Positions 1-9,678 are shown, counted from the first letter of the stretch. The stretch is DNA of 64,000 nt from Riemerella anatipestifer (GCF_009670965.2 NZ_CP073239.1:744001-808000); one strand, 5' to 3'. The notes: generated by a model not told the origin, from the sequence alone. Program-made: numbers and translations.

Positions 1-48
1 CTGTCTAGCAATTACTTGCTCCTCTGTGTTTGAAACATTCATTTCCAT
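1..48 (-). CDS. 5' end of an unidentified protein, cut by window edge
   Basis: Reading leftwards from an ATG at 48 the frame stays open for 16 codons (MEMNVSNTEEQVIARQ) to the window edge. A second in-frame ATG at 42 could be the real start. Too little is visible to name a family. It is transcribed in the same direction as leuS, with 266 bases of AT-rich sequence between them in which I see no other gene. Confidence 0.4.
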   Translation of the reverse strand, partial: MEMNVSNTEEQVIARQ

Positions 49-314
49 ATTAAACTAAAATTATAATTGTTATTTTTTTCAGGCTGTAAAGTAAAGTTAA
101 AATATTGAAAAATCCAAATATTATCTTTAAACATGGTGTTTTTTTGACATTCTAGACCTTCTGCTTTCTTAAATTAGATTTACTTTTTTTCCTGATTTTT
201 ATCATTATTTCATTTATACACCTACTTTTGATTAACTCATAAGAAAAAACAGACCTTATTTTTTTCGATTTAGCAAGTGTTAAATTTTTATTAAAAAACT
301 TATTTTTACTCTAT

Positions 315-3149
315 TTAGAATACAATATTGATGATTTTTTTAGGTACTACAATGATTTTTTTGATACTATTACCATCTAAATACTGCAATACTTTATCAT
401 TTTCTATTGCTATTTTCTCAATTTCCTCCTTAGATAAATCTGCAGAAAGAGGTAATTTAAATCTCATTTTACCATTAAAACTTACCGGATACTCTATTTC
501 GTCTTCTCTTAGATACTCTTCATTAAGAGCAGGAAACTCTACAAACTCAATAGACTCATTATATCCTAATAATTGCCATAGCTCTTCACAAATGTGAGGT
601 GCGTAAGGAGATATAACAACCGCCAATGGCTCTAAAATCTTTCTTTTATTGGTTTTCAGCTTTTGTAATTCGTTCACTGCTATCATAAACGAAGACACGG
701 AAGTATTAAATGAGAAGTTATCTATATCAAATTTTACTTTCTTTATTAAAGTATGTAGTACTTTGTACTCTTCTTTAGTTGGTTCTTCGTCTGATATATT
801 GACCTCATCTCCATCAAAGTAAAGATTATAAAACTTCTTTAAAAAGCCATAAACTCCCGAAAGCCCTTGTGTATTCCATGGTTTACTTTGTTCTAAAGGA
901 CCAAGGAACATTTCGTAAAGTCTTAAACAATCCGCACCATATTCTTCGCAGATGTCGTCTGGATTTACCACATTATATTTAGACTTAGACATTTTTTCTA
1001 CCTCTCGCTCTGTGATGTACTTATCGTCTTCCAAGATAAACTCTGCGTCTTTGAACTCTGGTCGCCATTGTTTGAAGGCATCAGTATCTAATTCATCGCT
1101 CGTTCCTTTTAATAAAGCTACATCTACATGGATTTTTTGAGTTTGATAATCTTTCGCCAAGTTTTTAGAAACAAACTGATTCGTCCCATCTACTCGGAAA
1201 ACAAAGGCACTCATTCCCAAAATCATTCCTTGGTTGATTAGCTTTTGGAATGGTTCTTCGTGACTGATAAAACCTCTATCTTTTAAAAACATATTCCAAA
1301 AACGAGCATATAATAAATGTCCTGTAGCATGTTCGCTTCCTCCTATATATAAATCTACCTGCCCCCAATAGTCAGATTTTTCTTTAGCACAAAAAACTTC
1401 ATCATTAGTAGAATCCATATACCTTAAGAAATACCACGAACTACCTGCCCAACCAGGCATCGTAGATAACTCCATTGGAAATACCGTTTTATTATCAATT
1501 AAATCCACAGAAGTTACTCGCTGATTAACTTCGTCCCACGCGAAATTCTTTGCATTTCCCAACGGTGGGTCTCCATCTTCAGTAGGTAAATATTTCTCTA
1601 CCTCTGGCAACTCAAGTGGCAAGGCAGACAAAGGCAAAGTATACGGCATCTCCTCTTTATAGTAGATAGGCACTGGCTCTCCCCAATATCTCTGTCTAGA
1701 GAAAATAGCATCTCTCTGTCTATAGTTTGTAGTGCCTTTACCTATACCTAAATTTTCTATTTCTTGTATAACCCTCTGTTTTGCATCTTTGTAATTTAAT
1801 CCATCTAAAAAGTCAGAATTAACACAAGTGCTTTCTTTAGAATCAAAAGACTCTTCTTGAACATCTATATCGGTAGCTACAACTTTTTTAATTGGCAATC
1901 CAAAATACTTTGCAAATCTATGGTCTCTATCATCGTGTGCAGGTACTGCCATTACCGCACCCGTACCATAACCCATAAGCACATAGTCTGATATATGTAT
2001 AGGTATAAGTTCTTTAGTAAATGGGTGGGTTACATAACTCCCTGTAAAAGCCCCAGATACAGACTTGACATCTGCCATTCTATCTCTTTCCGTCTTTTTA
2101 GAAGTTTCTTCTATATACTGATTTATAGCATTTTTTTGTTCTTCTGTTGTTAGCTTTTCCACCAAATGATGTTCTGGCGCTAACACCATGAAGCTCACTC
2201 CAAAAATAGTGTCTGGACGAGTGGTAAAAACTTCTATACTCTCTCCTTCTAAAAAACCATCTACAGAAAACTGAACTAATGCTCCTTGAGATTTCCCAAT
2301 CCAATACTCTTGGGAATCTTTAAGAGGTTGTGGCCAATCCAAAGTATTCAATCCTTGTAATAGTCTTTCAGAATATGCCGTAATCCTCATACTCCACTGC
2401 ATCATTTTTTTCTGAAAGACAGGGTAACCACCTCTTTCGGACTTACCATCTTTTACTTCATCATTAGCTAAAACCGTTCCCAATGCAGGACACCAATTAA
2501 CCGTAGTTTCTGCACGGTAGGCTAATCTATAATTTAAAAGTATATCTTGTTTATCTTGCTCCGATGCTGAATTCCACTCTTCTGATGTAAATGATAATTC
2601 ATCGGTTTGCACTGCATTAAGTCCCTCAGTACCCTTAGTTTCAAATTGAGCTATAAGCGTATCAATAGACTCCGCTTTATCTGTATCTTTATTATACCAC
2701 GAATGAAACAACTGAATAAATATCCATTGAGTCCACTTGTAGTAAGAAGCGTCTGATGTTCTCAGCTCTCTACTCCAATCAAATGAAAACCCAATTTTTC
2801 TCAATTGCTCTTCATACCTAGTGATGTTATTTTCCGTAGTTACCGCAGGGTGCTGCCCTGTCTGTATGGCGTATTGTTCCGCAGGAAGTCCAAAAGAGTC
2901 ATAACCTATTGGGTGAAGTACATTATACCCCTGATGCCTTTTATATCTTGCGTAAATGTCCGATGCTATATACCCCAGTGGATGCCCCACGTGAAGACCC
3001 GCCCCAGAAGGATAAGGGAACATATCTAGCACATAAAATTTCGGCTTATTTTTTTCAACACCTGACTTCGGCTCTTGGCTTTTAAAAATTTGGTTATCGT
3101 CCCAATATTTTTGCCATTTCTTTTCTATTTCTTGATGATTATAAAACAT
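315..3149 (-). CDS. leuS: Leucyl-tRNA synthetase
   Basis: Class I aminoacyl-tRNA synthetase that charges tRNA-Leu in the cytoplasm. The HIGH-type motif is seen near residues 50-58 (GAGLHVGHP) and KMSKS at 719-723. Between them lie the CP1 editing domain with the TTRPDT threonine-rich motif and GTGAVMAVPAHDDRD. At 944 residues it is long but in line with Bacteroidota LeuRS, which carry extra inserts; here an acidic insert sits near residues 150-200, before the NWCPALGTVLANDEV stretch. The ATG at 3149 fits the family's N-terminus (MFYNHQEIEKKWQKYW). It appears to be transcribed alone. No frameshift is visible. Confidence 0.97.
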   Translation of the reverse strand: MFYNHQEIEKKWQKYWDDNQIFKSQEPKSGVEKNKPKFYVLDMFPYPSGAGLHVGHPLGYIASDIYARYKRHQGYNVLHPIGYDSFGLPAEQYAIQTGQHPAVTTENNITRYEEQLRKIGFSFDWSRELRTSDASYYKWTQWIFIQLFHSWYNKDTDKAESIDTLIAQFETKGTEGLNAVQTDELSFTSEEWNSASEQDKQDILLNYRLAYRAETTVNWCPALGTVLANDEVKDGKSERGGYPVFQKKMMQWSMRITAYSERLLQGLNTLDWPQPLKDSQEYWIGKSQGALVQFSVDGFLEGESIEVFTTRPDTIFGVSFMVLAPEHHLVEKLTTEEQKNAINQYIEETSKKTERDRMADVKSVSGAFTGSYVTHPFTKELIPIHISDYVLMGYGTGAVMAVPAHDDRDHRFAKYFGLPIKKVVATDIDVQEESFDSKESTCVNSDFLDGLNYKDAKQRVIQEIENLGIGKGTTNYRQRDAIFSRQRYWGEPVPIYYKEEMPYTLPLSALPLELPEVEKYLPTEDGDPPLGNAKNFAWDEVNQRVTSVDLIDNKTVFPMELSTMPGWAGSSWYFLRYMDSTNDEVFCAKEKSDYWGQVDLYIGGSEHATGHLLYARFWNMFLKDRGFISHEEPFQKLINQGMILGMSAFVFRVDGTNQFVSKNLAKDYQTQKIHVDVALLKGTSDELDTDAFKQWRPEFKDAEFILEDDKYITEREVEKMSKSKYNVVNPDDICEEYGADCLRLYEMFLGPLEQSKPWNTQGLSGVYGFLKKFYNLYFDGDEVNISDEEPTKEEYKVLHTLIKKVKFDIDNFSFNTSVSSFMIAVNELQKLKTNKRKILEPLAVVISPYAPHICEELWQLLGYNESIEFVEFPALNEEYLREDEIEYPVSFNGKMRFKLPLSADLSKEEIEKIAIENDKVLQYLDGNSIKKIIVVPKKIINIVF

Positions 3150-3311
3150 TCTTCTAGGAGAATTAAAGGTTACAAATTATTTAAACGAACCACAAATTTA
3201 ATAGTTTGAAATAGAAATAACGATTTTTCAATTAATATTTTTAATTGTATCACTAACAAATAATTTGAATTTACTCCAAAAAAGGCAATTTAAAACTCCC
3301 TTATCTTTACT

Positions 3312-3319
3312 TATCTTTG
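3312..3319 (+). promoter_or_regulatory. Bacteroidota -7 box (TATCTTTG) of the glycosyltransferase gene
   Basis: TATCTTTG matches the TAnnTTTG -7 element of Bacteroidota sigma-A promoters and lies 20 bases before the ATG at 3340. A second partial copy (TATCTTTAC) is just upstream. A clear -33 TTTG partner is not obvious. Confidence 0.5.
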
Positions 3320-3339
3320 CAAAAATTAAAAAGTAGGTT

Positions 3340-4092
3340 ATGCCCGAAGTCTCTATTATAACGCCTTGTTACAATGCTTCTAAGTTTTTAAAAGAAACTA
3401 TAAACTCTGTGCTCAATCAAACCTTTACAAATTGGGAGTGGATTATTTCTGACGATAACTCCAAGGATAATTCAGTAGAGATTATAAAACAGATTAACGA
3501 CCCAAGAATAAAACTGATAGAATCTAAACAAAACGGTGGAGCAGGAAAGGCTAGAAACCTAGCACTAGAACTAGCAACAGGCAGATATATTACCTTCCTA
3601 GATGCTGACGATTTATGGGAAACTAATTTTCTTGAAGAAATGGTATCCTTTATGAAAAGAGAAAATGCAGAACTTGCTTACTCTAACTATGCTAGATGTG
3701 ATGAAAATTTGACGCCCATCATAGAAGACTTTAAGGCTGACAAAATAGTAACATTCAACAACCTACTAAAAACATGCAGACTTTCCTTACTATCTTCTAT
3801 GTACGATAGCCAAAGAGTGGGCAAAGAATTCTTCCCTGAAGGCTCTAAAAGAGAAGACCATGTTATGTGGCTTAACCTATTAAAGAAAATTCCGCAAGGA
3901 AAGCCACTCCCTAAAACAATGGCAAAATATCGTATGCATAGTAATAGTGTCTCTAGAAAAAAGAGTAACATTATTAAGGACCAATACTTAGTTTATAAAG
4001 ATTTTATGAATTTTTCTACCTTAAAATCACTCTACTATACGGCGCATTGGGCTTTTAATGGCTTTTTAAAGTACGCTAAATGGTTTAATTAA
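3340..4092 (+). CDS. Glycosyltransferase family 2
   Basis: A GT-A fold glycosyltransferase of 250 residues that would move a sugar from a nucleotide donor to a surface glycan or lipid acceptor. It opens with the family signature (VSIITPCYNASKFLKETINSV), has a nucleotide-binding DDNSKDNS near residue 38, and the metal-binding LDADD near residue 88. No membrane segment is evident, so it is probably cytoplasmic or peripheral. It stands alone between leuS and degP, so the context does not tell which glycan it builds. The exact substrate is unknown. Confidence 0.9.
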   Translation: MPEVSIITPCYNASKFLKETINSVLNQTFTNWEWIISDDNSKDNSVEIIKQINDPRIKLIESKQNGGAGKARNLALELATGRYITFLDADDLWETNFLEEMVSFMKRENAELAYSNYARCDENLTPIIEDFKADKIVTFNNLLKTCRLSLLSSMYDSQRVGKEFFPEGSKREDHVMWLNLLKKIPQGKPLPKTMAKYRMHSNSVSRKKSNIIKDQYLVYKDFMNFSTLKSLYYTAHWAFNGFLKYAKWFN

Positions 4093-4285
4093 AATAATCA
4101 AACGGAAATTTTGTCATAAAAATTTAACATTATAAAAAATATAATTCCGTTATTTTCATTAAAAACACATAATTATAGTTAAAAATTAGTTAAATACAGG
4201 CGAAAAGATTACAAATTAAGAACGGTTTAGAGTATTTTTGCATAGTATTTGTTTAGTACACTTTGAATTTATAAAAATAAATAAA

Positions 4286-5809
4286 ATGAAAAATAATCTA
4301 AAAAAACTCATACCTCTAGCTGCCGTAGGCGTAGTTTCTGCAGCAACTACTTTTGGAACTATTGAATATTTTAAAAACGATAACATTGCTGACTCTTCGT
4401 ATTTCCATACTGCTAAAAATGACAGTCAGTTTACAGGACTTAATGCTGCCGCTTTAGGAGATGATTTCGTAAAAGCAGCCAAAACTACAGTACCTGCCGT
4501 GGTAACCATAAAAAATTATCAAAATAACACTAGAACTTCTAGAAGCTCTGAACAAGACCTACTTGACTTTTTCTTTGGCGACCCATTCAACAGAAGTCAA
4601 AGACAAAGACAACAACAGCAAGCACCACAAGATATGCCTACTGGTCTAGGTTCTGGGGTGATTATCTCTCCTGACGGATACATCATTTCTAATAATCACG
4701 TAGTAGCAGGAGCTAGTAAACTAGAAGTAACCCTAAGCAACAAAAAAACTTATGTAGCTAAGCTTATAGGAAGCGATCCTTCTACCGACATTGCACTATT
4801 AAAAATAGAAGATAGCGGACTACCTTACCTTAACTTCGCAAACTCAGATTTGCTAGAAGTGGGACAATGGGTAGTAGCTGTAGGAAATCCTCTAGGACTT
4901 AACTCTACCGTAACTGCAGGTATCGTTTCTGCAAAAGGAAGAAGCATTGACCTTTTAAGACAACAATCTAAAACCCCGATTGAAAGCTTTATACAAACAG
5001 ATGCTGTAATTAACAGAGGTAATAGTGGCGGAGCTTTAGTAAATCTTAATGGAGATTTAGTGGGTATTAACTCTGCTATTTCCTCATCATCTGGATATTA
5101 TGAAGGATATGGCTTCGCTGTTCCGTCTAACTTAGCAAGAAAAGTTGTAGAAGACATTAAGAAGTTTGGAATAGTACAAAGAGGGTTTCTAGGAATTAGT
5201 TCATTAGACTTATCTGACGAGACACAAGTAAAAATATACAACCAGCAGACTAAAAGCAACTTAAAATCAGGAAACGGAATCTACGTTACGGAAATCTCCA
5301 ATAATAGTGGCGCCGAAGATGCTGGTCTTAAAAAAGGAGATGTCATCGTTCAAATAGATGATAGTAAAATTACTGATTTTGCTGACCTATCTCTAGCTAT
5401 TGGTAGCAAAAGACCTGGAGATACCGTAATGGTAACTTACCTAAGAGACGGAAAAACTAAAACTGTAAGAGCCACACTAAAAGACCAAAGTGGAAATACA
5501 AAAACTAGAACTAAAGCTGACCTTACTGTCGTTGAAAAACTAGGAGCTAAATTCCAATCTTTAAGTGATGAAAACAAAGTCTATTACGGTCTTAGAAGTG
5601 GTGTAGTAGTTACAGATATAGACGAAAACAGCCTTCTTGCTAGCAAAACAGGTATTGATAACAACTATATCATCACAGAGGTTAATGGCAAACCCGTTAA
5701 TTCTCAGAAGGATATAGAAAATATTTTAGAAAACTACAAAGGTATTGTCTCTATAAAATATTTAGATGTTTATGGACGTTTAACTAGTAGAGGATTTAAT
5801 ATGCCTTAG
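4286..5809 (+). CDS. degP: DegP/HtrA-type periplasmic serine protease
   Basis: Periplasmic protease/chaperone that degrades misfolded envelope proteins. The start at 4286 (MKNNLKKLIPLAAVGVVSA) gives a proper signal anchor; an upstream in-frame ATG at 4238 adds 16 residues that do not look like leader. The trypsin-fold triad is seen at H138 (SNNHVVAG), D168 (STDIALL) and S247 (RGNSGGAL). Two PDZ domains follow, around residues 300-390 (GIYVTEISNNSGAEDAGL) and 420-500. A Gln-rich stretch near residues 95-110 corresponds to the flexible LA-loop region. Length, 507 residues, is normal. A strong hairpin terminator follows at 5840. Confidence 0.95.
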   Translation: MKNNLKKLIPLAAVGVVSAATTFGTIEYFKNDNIADSSYFHTAKNDSQFTGLNAAALGDDFVKAAKTTVPAVVTIKNYQNNTRTSRSSEQDLLDFFFGDPFNRSQRQRQQQQAPQDMPTGLGSGVIISPDGYIISNNHVVAGASKLEVTLSNKKTYVAKLIGSDPSTDIALLKIEDSGLPYLNFANSDLLEVGQWVVAVGNPLGLNSTVTAGIVSAKGRSIDLLRQQSKTPIESFIQTDAVINRGNSGGALVNLNGDLVGINSAISSSSGYYEGYGFAVPSNLARKVVEDIKKFGIVQRGFLGISSLDLSDETQVKIYNQQTKSNLKSGNGIYVTEISNNSGAEDAGLKKGDVIVQIDDSKITDFADLSLAIGSKRPGDTVMVTYLRDGKTKTVRATLKDQSGNTKTRTKADLTVVEKLGAKFQSLSDENKVYYGLRSGVVVTDIDENSLLASKTGIDNNYIITEVNGKPVNSQKDIENILENYKGIVSIKYLDVYGRLTSRGFNMP

Positions 5810-5839
5810 ATAGAAAACCATTTAACTAATCCTTATTCT

Positions 5840-5872
5840 CCCTCTTTTCCTAATGGAAAGGAGGGATCTTTA
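5840..5872 (+). terminator. Rho-independent terminator after degP
   Basis: An 11-bp stem (CCCTCTTTTCC / GGAAAGGAGGG) with a TAAT loop, followed by a modest T-rich tail, 30 bases after the degP stop. Confidence 0.75.
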
Positions 5873-5920
5873 ATATTTATGCCACAACGATAGAACTTAA
5901 TAGCCTATTATAAAAATTTC

Positions 5921-5928
5921 TATCTTTG
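5921..5928 (+). promoter_or_regulatory. -7 box TATCTTTG for the U32-ferredoxin-cyclo-ligase operon
   Basis: TATCTTTG lies 19 bases before the ATG at 5948, the same layout as at 3312 and 44549. It would drive the three-gene operon that follows. Confidence 0.55.
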
Positions 5929-5947
5929 CAAAAATTTTTTTGACCCA

Positions 5948-7192
5948 ATGACTAAAAGCGGAAAAATAGAACTAATGTGTCCTGCAGGAGATTTCACTTC
6001 TCTTCAGGCAGCTTTAGATAATGGTGCAGACTCTGTCTATTTCGGTGTAGAACAGCTTAACATGAGAGCTAGAGCTTCTATGAACTTTACCATAGATGAC
6101 TTACCCGAAATCAGCAGAAGATGCCAAGAAAAAGGTGTAAGAACATACCTTACCCTCAACACTATTATTTATGACCACGATTTATCAATCATAAAAACCC
6201 TTTTAGACAAGGCAAAAGAAGCCAACCTTACCGCCGTTATTGCTATGGATCAGGCTGTGATTGCTTACGCAAGGCAGATTGGTATGGAGGTGCATATTTC
6301 TACCCAAATTAACATTACCAATATAGAAACTGTAAAATTCTATGCAATGTTTGCAGACACTATGGTAATGAGTAGAGAATTAAGTATCAGCCAAGTAAAA
6401 AAGATTTGTACTCAAATAGAAAAGGAGCAAATTAAAGGTCCTTCTGGAAATTTAGTAGAAATAGAAATATTTGGACACGGAGCTTTATGTATGGCAGTTT
6501 CTGGGAAGTGTTATCTAAGTCTACATTCACATAATTCTTCTGCTAACCGTGGGGCTTGTAAGCAAAATTGCCGAAAAAAATATACTGTAATAGACCAAGA
6601 AAGCGGTTTTGAAATAGAACTTGACAACGAGTATATGATGTCTCCTAAAGACTTATGTACCATCAATTTCTTAGATCAAATTGTAGATGCAGGGGTTAAA
6701 GTTCTAAAAATAGAAGGCAGAGGGCGCGCTCCAGAGTATGTAGCCACCGTAACCAAGTGCTATAGAGAAGCCATAGACAGTATAGAAGACGGCTCTTTTT
6801 CTCAAGAGAAAGTAGCAGAATGGATGAGGCAGCTAGAAACCGTTTATAATAGAGGTTTTTGGAGTGGCTACTATTTAGGACAAGAACTAGGAGAATGGTC
6901 TCCAAACCCAGGCTCTAATGCTACACAAAAGAAACTTTACATAGGCAAAGGCAGACATTATTATCCAAAATCTAGTATTGCCGAGTTTTTAATCGAAGCA
7001 TACGATTTGAATGTGGGCGATAAAGTTTTAATCCAAGGACCTACCACAGGTTCTCAAGAGTTAGAAATTACCGAAATGATGGTAGATGGAAAGGGCATTA
7101 GCGAAAAAGCTACTAAAAGTGAGGTCATCACATTCAAAACCGATTTCCGTGTAAGACCTAGTGACAAGCTTTATAAAATTGTTAAGGCATAA
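5948..7192 (+). CDS. U32 family protein, TrhP-like (tRNA 5-hydroxyuridine synthesis)
   Basis: Member of the peptidase U32 family; its best-studied bacterial relatives (E. coli TrhP/YegQ, RlhA) are not proteases but hydroxylate uridine 34 of tRNA or a 23S rRNA cytidine. The 414-residue protein starts with the family's MCPAGDFTSLQAALDNGAD-type TIM-barrel strand. It carries four cysteines, C181, C188, C204 and C208 (GALC, GKC, GAC, QNC), the set expected to hold an Fe-S cluster. A C-terminal beta domain begins near residue 330. Three bases after its stop a ferredoxin gene starts, which suggests an electron donor for this enzyme. That it modifies tRNA rather than rRNA is inference from length and single-domain form. 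Confidence 0.85.
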   Translation: MTKSGKIELMCPAGDFTSLQAALDNGADSVYFGVEQLNMRARASMNFTIDDLPEISRRCQEKGVRTYLTLNTIIYDHDLSIIKTLLDKAKEANLTAVIAMDQAVIAYARQIGMEVHISTQINITNIETVKFYAMFADTMVMSRELSISQVKKICTQIEKEQIKGPSGNLVEIEIFGHGALCMAVSGKCYLSLHSHNSSANRGACKQNCRKKYTVIDQESGFEIELDNEYMMSPKDLCTINFLDQIVDAGVKVLKIEGRGRAPEYVATVTKCYREAIDSIEDGSFSQEKVAEWMRQLETVYNRGFWSGYYLGQELGEWSPNPGSNATQKKLYIGKGRHYYPKSSIAEFLIEAYDLNVGDKVLIQGPTTGSQELEITEMMVDGKGISEKATKSEVITFKTDFRVRPSDKLYKIVKA

Positions 7193-7195
7193 CTT

Positions 7196-7426
7196 ATGGT
7201 TATTGTTACGCTACAACGAGATAAATGCATTGGGTGCAACTACTGTGCGGAGTTTGCTCCAGAATACTTTAGAATGTCAAAGAAAGATGGTAAGTCTGTT
7301 CTGTTAAAATCCACCGATAAAAAAGGATTTCACACAATAAAAGTGCCTCTACCAGAAGCTTTTGAACCTTGCGATAAGGCAGCTAAGGCGTGTCCTGTAA
7401 AAATAATTTCTGTAAAAGAAATCTAA
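7196..7426 (+). CDS. Small 4Fe-4S ferredoxin
   Basis: A 76-residue electron carrier. An N-terminal CIGCNYCAEFAPE motif (C-x2-C-x2-C) pairs with the C-terminal ACPV cysteine to make a single [4Fe-4S] site; a further Cys in PCDKAAKAC is extra. It sits between the U32 protein and the cyclo-ligase with 3-base gaps on both sides, and both junctions read TAACTTATG, so the three genes should be translated from one message. It is likely the electron source for the U32 enzyme, though this is inferred from linkage only. Confidence 0.88.
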   Translation: MVIVTLQRDKCIGCNYCAEFAPEYFRMSKKDGKSVLLKSTDKKGFHTIKVPLPEAFEPCDKAAKACPVKIISVKEI

Positions 7427-7429
7427 CTT

Positions 7430-7987
7430 ATGACCAAAGCGGAACTTAGAAAAATTTATCTAGAAAAAAGAAAACAACTTTCTGAAAATACCATAAATGA
7501 GCTATCAAAAAAAATAGCTCATTTATTCTTTTTACAATTTAACCCTACTGAAAATCAAAACATTCATTGTTTTATTCCTATAAAGAGGTTTAAGGAAGTT
7601 AATACTTTACCTCTTATAGAGTCTTGTTTTTCAAAAAAAATAAATGTATTTGTTCCAAAAATTATAGATACTGAAATGATAGCTATTGAACTGAAAGAAA
7701 GCACTCAGCTATCCGAAAACAAATGGGGAATATTGGAACCTTCTGAAAATACTAACGCGAATATAACTCACATTGATTATATCATCACACCTCTACTCTA
7801 TTGTGATGATAAAGGCAACCGAGTAGGCTACGGAAAAGGCTTCTATGACCAACTTTTCACTACTATACCTCCTACTACAAAAATAGGAGTGAACTTTTTT
7901 TCACCTTTAGAAATCATAGACGATTTAAGAAACGAAGATATTTCGTTAGATTACCTTATAACACCTTCGGAGATACTATCTTTCTGA
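7430..7987 (+). CDS. fau: 5-formyltetrahydrofolate cyclo-ligase
   Basis: Converts 5-formyl-THF to 5,10-methenyl-THF with ATP, returning the stored folate to one-carbon metabolism. At 185 residues it has the usual length, an N-terminal basic KAELRKIYLEKRKQL helix and the conserved C-terminal signature GNRVGYGKGFYDQ near residues 128-140. It is the last gene of the U32-ferredoxin operon. Its last 37 bases overlap the 3' end of the convergent lipoprotein gene. Confidence 0.92.
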   Translation: MTKAELRKIYLEKRKQLSENTINELSKKIAHLFFLQFNPTENQNIHCFIPIKRFKEVNTLPLIESCFSKKINVFVPKIIDTEMIAIELKESTQLSENKWGILEPSENTNANITHIDYIITPLLYCDDKGNRVGYGKGFYDQLFTTIPPTTKIGVNFFSPLEIIDDLRNEDISLDYLITPSEILSF

Positions 7988-8523
7988 GGAGTGTAAAAAT
8001 TGAGAAAATAAAACTTAAACTCTTTCTTAAACTTTTCTGGAAAAGGCTTTAGAATATATTGCACATTTCTTTCATAAACTCCTATTGAGGATTTTTTATT
8101 ATCAAAATATTCTACTTTGACCACTGCCTGATTCAGTGTGTCTTTTTCACTATTTTTTTTCTTAATTTCTAAATTTTGCACCTTAACTGTCTTAACTCTT
8201 AGACTTTCTAATTCTTTAAACAGAGGTTTTAGCTTAAGAGTGTCAGGAGTCGCAAAATATTTAAGCAGCTGCGTATGGATTGTGGAGTCTATATCCGTAT
8301 TCCTGTTACCAGACAAATAGAGAATAGACAAATCCATAACCTCCTGAACTTTTTGCTTAGTAATAGCATTTATAGCTTGTGCACTATCCATCTTAGCAAC
8401 AGGATAAGAAGTAGCATTAGTTGTATTTCTTACTTTATCTAAATCACTGATTTCTTCCTTCTTTTCACAGGATAAAATCATCAATGCTATTAGAATGAAT
8501 AATAAGTTTTTAAGTATTTTCAT
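7951..8523 (-). CDS. Lipoprotein of unknown function
   Basis: A 190-residue protein with a lipoprotein signal (MKILKNLLFILIALMILSC) whose lipobox Cys is residue 19, so it should sit in the envelope as a lipid-anchored protein. The mature part is polar with mixed helix and strand and no motif I recognise. It starts 7 bases after the stop of the 382-residue membrane protein upstream, so the two are an operon. Its 3' end overlaps the cyclo-ligase gene tail to tail. Confidence 0.8.
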   Translation of the reverse strand: MKILKNLLFILIALMILSCEKKEEISDLDKVRNTTNATSYPVAKMDSAQAINAITKQKVQEVMDLSILYLSGNRNTDIDSTIHTQLLKYFATPDTLKLKPLFKELESLRVKTVKVQNLEIKKKNSEKDTLNQAVVKVEYFDNKKSSIGVYERNVQYILKPFPEKFKKEFKFYFLNFYTPQKDSISEGVIR

Positions 8524-8529
8524 AAGTGT

Positions 8530-9678
8530 TTACTTTTCGTTATTTGTAATTCTAAATTTTATCATCACTATTTTACCATTCTTCATTTGAGTCCCTATAA
8601 TTTCTAAATTTTTAAGAGAAGTTGTAGGGGTTGTCATCAAGGTTATATAGCGATCTTTTTCTAATATCTCCACCCCATAAGTTTCATTATCAAACACCTG
8701 ATAAATTAAAGCATCGTTGCTTATAAGCCTACTTAACCTTTCTCTCTTCTTATTAACATCTTCATCTGCCTTCCTGGAATAATAGTTTAGCATAATAGCA
8801 TAATCATCAGGCTTTAACTCTATAGTTTCATATTCTGGATAAGTAAGAGCATTCTCCAGATTTCTCACAATAGTATCTGTCTTATAATAAGGAGAAGATA
8901 TTATCATCATGAGAGATTTTGATTTTGTAGTATATGTTAAAATATCATTCGGCTTTACCTTATGCAAGATAGGAGACTCACCTTCTTTTATGATTTTAAC
9001 ATCAAGGTAGTCGTTAATACTTGTATTTCTATCCGCATCAATAAACTTAAACGAATACTTTTTGGTCAAGATTAAGTCTGAAAAAATAATTCCCACAAGA
9101 ACTAATAAAAGTATAAGTGTTGCCGAAATCCAAACATAAGAAGATTTAGTAAATTTTAAAGCTCTACTATTATTTTTCAACACCTCATCATTTTCAGCAA
9201 CTACCTCTAAATCATAATTACTTTTTTGCAAAACAACATTTTTAACCTCATTAACATTATCAACAATTTCCTTAGAATTTATTGTTTTTTCTTGTTCCTG
9301 TTGATTATCTAAAACTGACTCATCAATACCATTTTGGAATACTTCCTCATTACTTTCGTCTATCTCACTAAGAATTTCATTAGCAAATAAATGATTTTTC
9401 TTAAAATCATACCAATTAGCATAACCCGCATAGCTAGAAAGAAGATTAAGCATATCTATTCTTGGTAATTTCTGTGTAGGAGAACTCTTAAAATAAGTAT
9501 AAAAAGAGCGTTCACTAATATTTCCTTTCACCTTCTTTCTTAAATCTTCTTGAAAATAAACAATATCAATACCCTTCCATAAGGATATATCTTCCTCTGA
9601 AGGTGTATGAGACTCTAAAAAAACCTCCTGAATTTCCGCTTTAAGCTGTTCAAAGTGTAATAAATCTAAATCTGACAA
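8530..9678 (-). CDS. Single-pass membrane protein with HTH-like cytoplasmic N-terminal domain
   Basis: The 382-residue protein has three visible parts. Residues 1-95 are helical and contain ISERSFYTYFK followed by MLNLLSSYAGYANWYDF, a pattern seen in many Bacteroidota proteins as a small helix-turn-helix-like domain. An acidic linker (about 100-175) leads to one membrane segment at about 181-203. The C-terminal 175 residues would lie in the periplasm and are beta-rich. The layout suggests a membrane-bound regulator or scaffold rather than an enzyme. It heads a two-gene operon with the lipoprotein at 7951-8523. Function unknown. Confidence 0.72.
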   Translation of the reverse strand: MSDLDLLHFEQLKAEIQEVFLESHTPSEEDISLWKGIDIVYFQEDLRKKVKGNISERSFYTYFKSSPTQKLPRIDMLNLLSSYAGYANWYDFKKNHLFANEILSEIDESNEEVFQNGIDESVLDNQQEQEKTINSKEIVDNVNEVKNVVLQKSNYDLEVVAENDEVLKNNSRALKFTKSSYVWISATLILLLVLVGIIFSDLILTKKYSFKFIDADRNTSINDYLDVKIIKEGESPILHKVKPNDILTYTTKSKSLMMIISSPYYKTDTIVRNLENALTYPEYETIELKPDDYAIMLNYYSRKADEDVNKKRERLSRLISNDALIYQVFDNETYGVEILEKDRYITLMTTPTTSLKNLEIIGTQMKNGKIVMIKFRITNNEK

